Shown piece after piece: positions 62,020 through 64,000 of a DNA stretch of 64,000 nt. A program made the position numbers and the translations under genes. The notes below the pieces were generated by a model that saw only the letters and a program-made list of their open reading frames with translations, made no database searches and had not been told where the DNA came from. The DNA comes from Clostridium cavendishii DSM 21758 (lineage in GTDB: Bacteria; Bacillota; Clostridia; Clostridiales; Clostridiaceae), in assembly GCF_900141845.1 (NCBI RefSeq), contig NZ_FQZB01000006.1:124001-188000 (forward strand). Direction: 5' to 3'. Each line of letters starts with the position of its first letter. Within the stretch, counting starts at the first letter, position 1.

Positions 62020-62862
62020 TTAATTGGTTTGTTTACTTAAAATTCTAGCAATGTGAATAGTTAAGTATAATTTCTCTTCATCAGAAATTATATAGCTATA
62101 CTTTTTATAAATAAACTCACCAATTTTATTAACACATTTATATGACTCTTGATATTTTTCCTTGATGATATTAAGTAAACTATCATCACTTTCCTCATCA
62201 AAGGTCTTGCCAGTTACAAGCCTTTGTGCAAAGAACTTTATATGAGTTACAAATCTATAAAAATATACTGACTCTTCATCAAAAGTAATGTTTAAAGTAT
62301 ACTTAACAATGTTTAGTATCTCTTGAATAACCTTTGTTATGTCATACATATTTGTTATAGTTTCATCCATTAAACTATTTGCAATATGGATAGCTATAAA
62401 TCCAGCCTCATCTTCTGGCAAATCAACCTTTAATTTGTCTGAAATTATTTTTAGTCCTTCTAACCCAACTGCAAACTCATCTTTATAAAATCTTTTTATG
62501 TCCCATAATAGAACATTCTTCATGTTGATACCTTCTAGATGTCTCTCTACTGCAGTCTGTATATGATCACTTAATGAAATAATCAAATTATCACTTAACC
62601 TTTTTTCTAATTTAAGCTTTGCATATTTAATAATTTCATCACTTAATTCAACATACTCTAAAGGCATATCCTTTAATAATTCTTGTAGCTTATTTGTCAT
62701 GTTTTTATCGGATAAAGAAAAGACCTTATCTACAATCCCCTCATCTATTTCATCTCCAACACGCTTTTTGAATGCAAGACCTCTTCCCATGACAACTTGC
62801 TCCTCTTTATTTTCATCTAATATTACAACAACATTGTTATTTAGTATTTTGTGAATTATCAT
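62020..62862 (-). CDS. licT: BglG/LicT-family transcription antiterminator
   Basis: 280 residues in three parts: the RNA-binding CAT domain (1-58: IIHKILNNNVVVILDENKEE, MGRGLAFKKRVGDEID), PRD1 (about 65-170, with SDHIQTAVERH and FIAIHIANSL) and PRD2 (about 172-280, with RFVTHIKFFAQRL and YLTIHIARIL). The conserved PRD histidines are present, so PTS-dependent phosphorylation should control it. It heads the operon licT-bglP-GH1 and has a RAT plus terminator upstream, so it controls its own synthesis. AGGAGGTG before ATG. Confidence 0.93.
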   Translation of the reverse strand: MIIHKILNNNVVVILDENKEEQVVMGRGLAFKKRVGDEIDEGIVDKVFSLSDKNMTNKLQELLKDMPLEYVELSDEIIKYAKLKLEKRLSDNLIISLSDHIQTAVERHLEGINMKNVLLWDIKRFYKDEFAVGLEGLKIISDKLKVDLPEDEAGFIAIHIANSLMDETITNMYDITKVIQEILNIVKYTLNITFDEESVYFYRFVTHIKFFAQRLVTGKTFDEESDDSLLNIIKEKYQESYKCVNKIGEFIYKKYSYIISDEEKLYLTIHIARILSKQTN

Positions 62863-62878
62863 AAAACACCTCCTATGT

Positions 62879-62940
62879 AAAAAAACCTACGCACTATTAA
62901 TTATAGTACCCCTGTACTATGATTAATATTACGTAGGTTT
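62879..62940 (-). terminator. LicT-controlled terminator of bgl operon
   Basis: Minus strand: a long stem starting AAACCTACGTAATATTAAT and closing ATTAATAGTGCGTAGGTTT, then TTTT. It is just upstream of licT and its 5' arm overlaps the RAT. Confidence 0.85.
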
Positions 62941-62964
62941 AGCTTGCTCAAACAATTACTATCC
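62934..62964 (-). promoter_or_regulatory. RAT (ribonucleic antiterminator) before licT
   Basis: 31 bases on the minus strand starting GGATAGTAATTG and ending AGCAAGCTAAACCTA, the same length and pattern as LicT targets (GGATTGTTACTG... AGCAGGCAAAACCTA). Its last bases are the first bases of the terminator stem. Confidence 0.8.
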
Positions 62965-63078
62965 TATCTACTATTTATTTATATTATTATGATATCATAT
63001 ACAAAATTAAATTGCAAAGGTTTTCTCATATTAATTGTCAAGGTAACTTATACCATTATGTTTTTCTAAAATAAGTCA

Positions 63079-63228
63079 TTAAGTAAACTCTTTTATAGTA
63101 AAACTCCTTACTACCAAATCCGTAGAGAGGAGTTTAGCACCTAAACCAGTATTCTTTTGCAATTCTTCTATTAAAGATTTTACTGTTAATGAAACACTAT
63201 TTTGTTCCTTTTTAAGAAATTTGTACAT
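63079..63228 (-). pseudogene. Short remnant frame over palindrome copy 10
   Basis: A 49-codon frame (MYKFLKKEQNSVSLTVKSLI, EELQKNTGLG) with no ribosome site; the second half runs through the palindromic repeat. The first 30 residues look like real protein, so this is likely the front of a lost gene. Confidence 0.35.
63100..63135 (-). terminator. Palindromic repeat copy 10 (terminator)
   Basis: AAAACTCCTTACTACC, loop AAATC, CGTAGAGAGGAGTTT, with two stem mismatches. About 110 bases after the VOC gene stop. Confidence 0.65.
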
Positions 63229-63244
63229 ATGCTATTCTCATAAT

Positions 63245-63712
63245 CTACTCCAAACAAGATTTCACATAATCAACTGATACATCCATTCTTATAGCAGTTT
63301 CTTCAATTGATAGACCACTATTTAAGAATCGTTTGACAACCATTATAATATTTTCTCCAACTTCAATAATATGCTTATCAGGGTCATAGAAACGAATAAC
63401 ACGCTGTCCCCAAGAATGTTCTACCATAGTATGCACATAGTTAATACCCTCAATATTATTTATCTTTTTAATAAAATTATCAAAATCATCCTCTTCAAAA
63501 TATAACTCTGTTACATTTCCACCAAAAGAAATTTCACTATCTTGCTTTTGAATAAAAGCTAACCAAGTATCTTTTGTTTGTAATGCAATTCCACCTGTTA
63601 AAGTTACATTTGCACCAAAATCAACGACAACCTCTAATCCAAGTACTTCATAGTAAAATTGCTTTGACTTTTCCATATTAGAAACAATTATCATTGGACT
63701 TAAAAATTTCAT
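63245..63712 (-). CDS. VOC (glyoxalase/bleomycin resistance) family protein
   Basis: 155 residues. VOC fold: SPMIIVSNMEKSKQFYYEVL, then NVTELYFEEDDFDNFIKKIN and QRVIRFYDPDKHIIEVGENI, with His/Glu residues suitable for metal binding at the strand ends. The last 35 residues (LNSGLSIEETAIRMDVSVDY) are an added helix-turn-helix-like tail, common in clostridial VOC proteins. The substrate is unknown (dioxygenase, lyase or drug binding). AAGGAGG before ATG. A 99-base piece of this gene is repeated at 48058. Confidence 0.85.
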   Translation of the reverse strand: MKFLSPMIIVSNMEKSKQFYYEVLGLEVVVDFGANVTLTGGIALQTKDTWLAFIQKQDSEISFGGNVTELYFEEDDFDNFIKKINNIEGINYVHTMVEHSWGQRVIRFYDPDKHIIEVGENIIMVVKRFLNSGLSIEETAIRMDVSVDYVKSCLE

Positions 63713-63811
63713 TGTAATCCTCCTTATTTTTAACCCAACTTAAATATGAATTTTTTCCAAAAAATTCAAATATCATTTTCATTACAATGCCCTAAAAATT
63801 AGAATATATCC

Positions 63812-64000
63812 CTACAATTCAAAAAGAGCATTTTCATAGTTTTGAACGTAATATTTAATATTCTTCCTTCCCTTTTTAATAACTGTATGCCCCTCTGATT
63901 CCAATTTTTTCTTCTGTTCTTCCACACCACCAGGATACTTTGGATTCAATTCTCCATTTGCTTTTAATGTTCTCCAATATGGTGTCTCATCGTCACTTCT
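63812..64000 (-). CDS. MGMT-family (alkyltransferase-like) protein, 5' part beyond window
   Basis: The last 62 codons are visible: RSDDETPYWRTLKANGELNP, KYPGGVEEQKKKLESEGHTV, and KNIKYYVQNYENALFEL. This is the C-terminal part of the alkyltransferase-like/MGMT family, where the WRTLKANGELNPKYPGG line forms the DNA-binding region. The Cys (PCHR) or its Trp/Ala substitute would be upstream and is not in view, so active repair methyltransferase and non-catalytic ATL cannot be told apart. Confidence 0.75.
   Translation of the reverse strand, partial: RSDDETPYWRTLKANGELNPKYPGGVEEQKKKLESEGHTVIKKGRKNIKYYVQNYENALFEL

Overview
The window is strongly A+T-rich, uses Shine-Dalgarno sites of the AAGGAGG type with many TTG and GTG starts, and carries a typical clostridial gene set (thermolysin-type M4 protease, licT/bglP beta-glucoside PTS, CD3324-family regulator, many GNAT acetyltransferases). 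This points to Clostridium sensu stricto or a close relative. The species cannot be fixed from the sequence alone. I found no tRNA, rRNA, CRISPR array, transposase or integrase.

Left part (1-16.4 kb): a truncated unknown gene; a tandem GNAT acetyltransferase behind a leader peptide and attenuator; an HtrA-like lipoprotein protease and a secreted M4 protease; an MFS transporter with two unknown genes; a large multi-domain HNH endonuclease; GNAT, PD-(D/E)XK, Nudix and Rpn-family genes with several decayed copies.

Defence island (16.4-38 kb): a RADAR system (rdrB adenosine deaminase, rdrA ATPase and a SLATT membrane protein); a divergent putative regulator; the DNA phosphorothioation-dependent restriction genes dptF-dptG-dptH, with no dndBCDE modification genes in view and a radical SAM enzyme on the upstream side; then a Ser/Thr kinase with an extra N-terminal domain, a decayed gene, and a putative nuclease-GHKL ATPase fusion.

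Accessory region (38-46 kb): a duplicated MazG-like/DUF4177/HNH segment, one copy eroded by deletions, mixed with a SUKH (SMI1/KNR4) protein and other immunity-like genes and remnants.

Right part (46-64 kb): two penicillin-binding-protein-like serine hydrolases, a MarR/DUF2798 pair with visible operators, isochorismatase-like hydrolase, SUFU-domain protein, peptide deformylase, GNATs, CD3324 regulator, an MFS exporter with a long leader, the licT-bglP-6-phospho-beta-glucosidase operon with two RAT-like antiterminator sites, a VOC protein, and the end of an MGMT-family gene.

Two themes cross the window. First, three genes likely connected with drug or stress response (GNAT at 398, CD3324-GNAT at 55.3-56.0 kb, MFS at 56.5 kb) are preceded by short translated leaders plus alternative hairpins or intrinsic terminators, the layout of ribosome-mediated attenuation. 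Second, at least ten copies of one palindrome (arms CTCCTTCCTACG / CGTAGGAAGGAG, loop AAATC or AAATT) sit in intergenic gaps and look like a dispersed terminator family.
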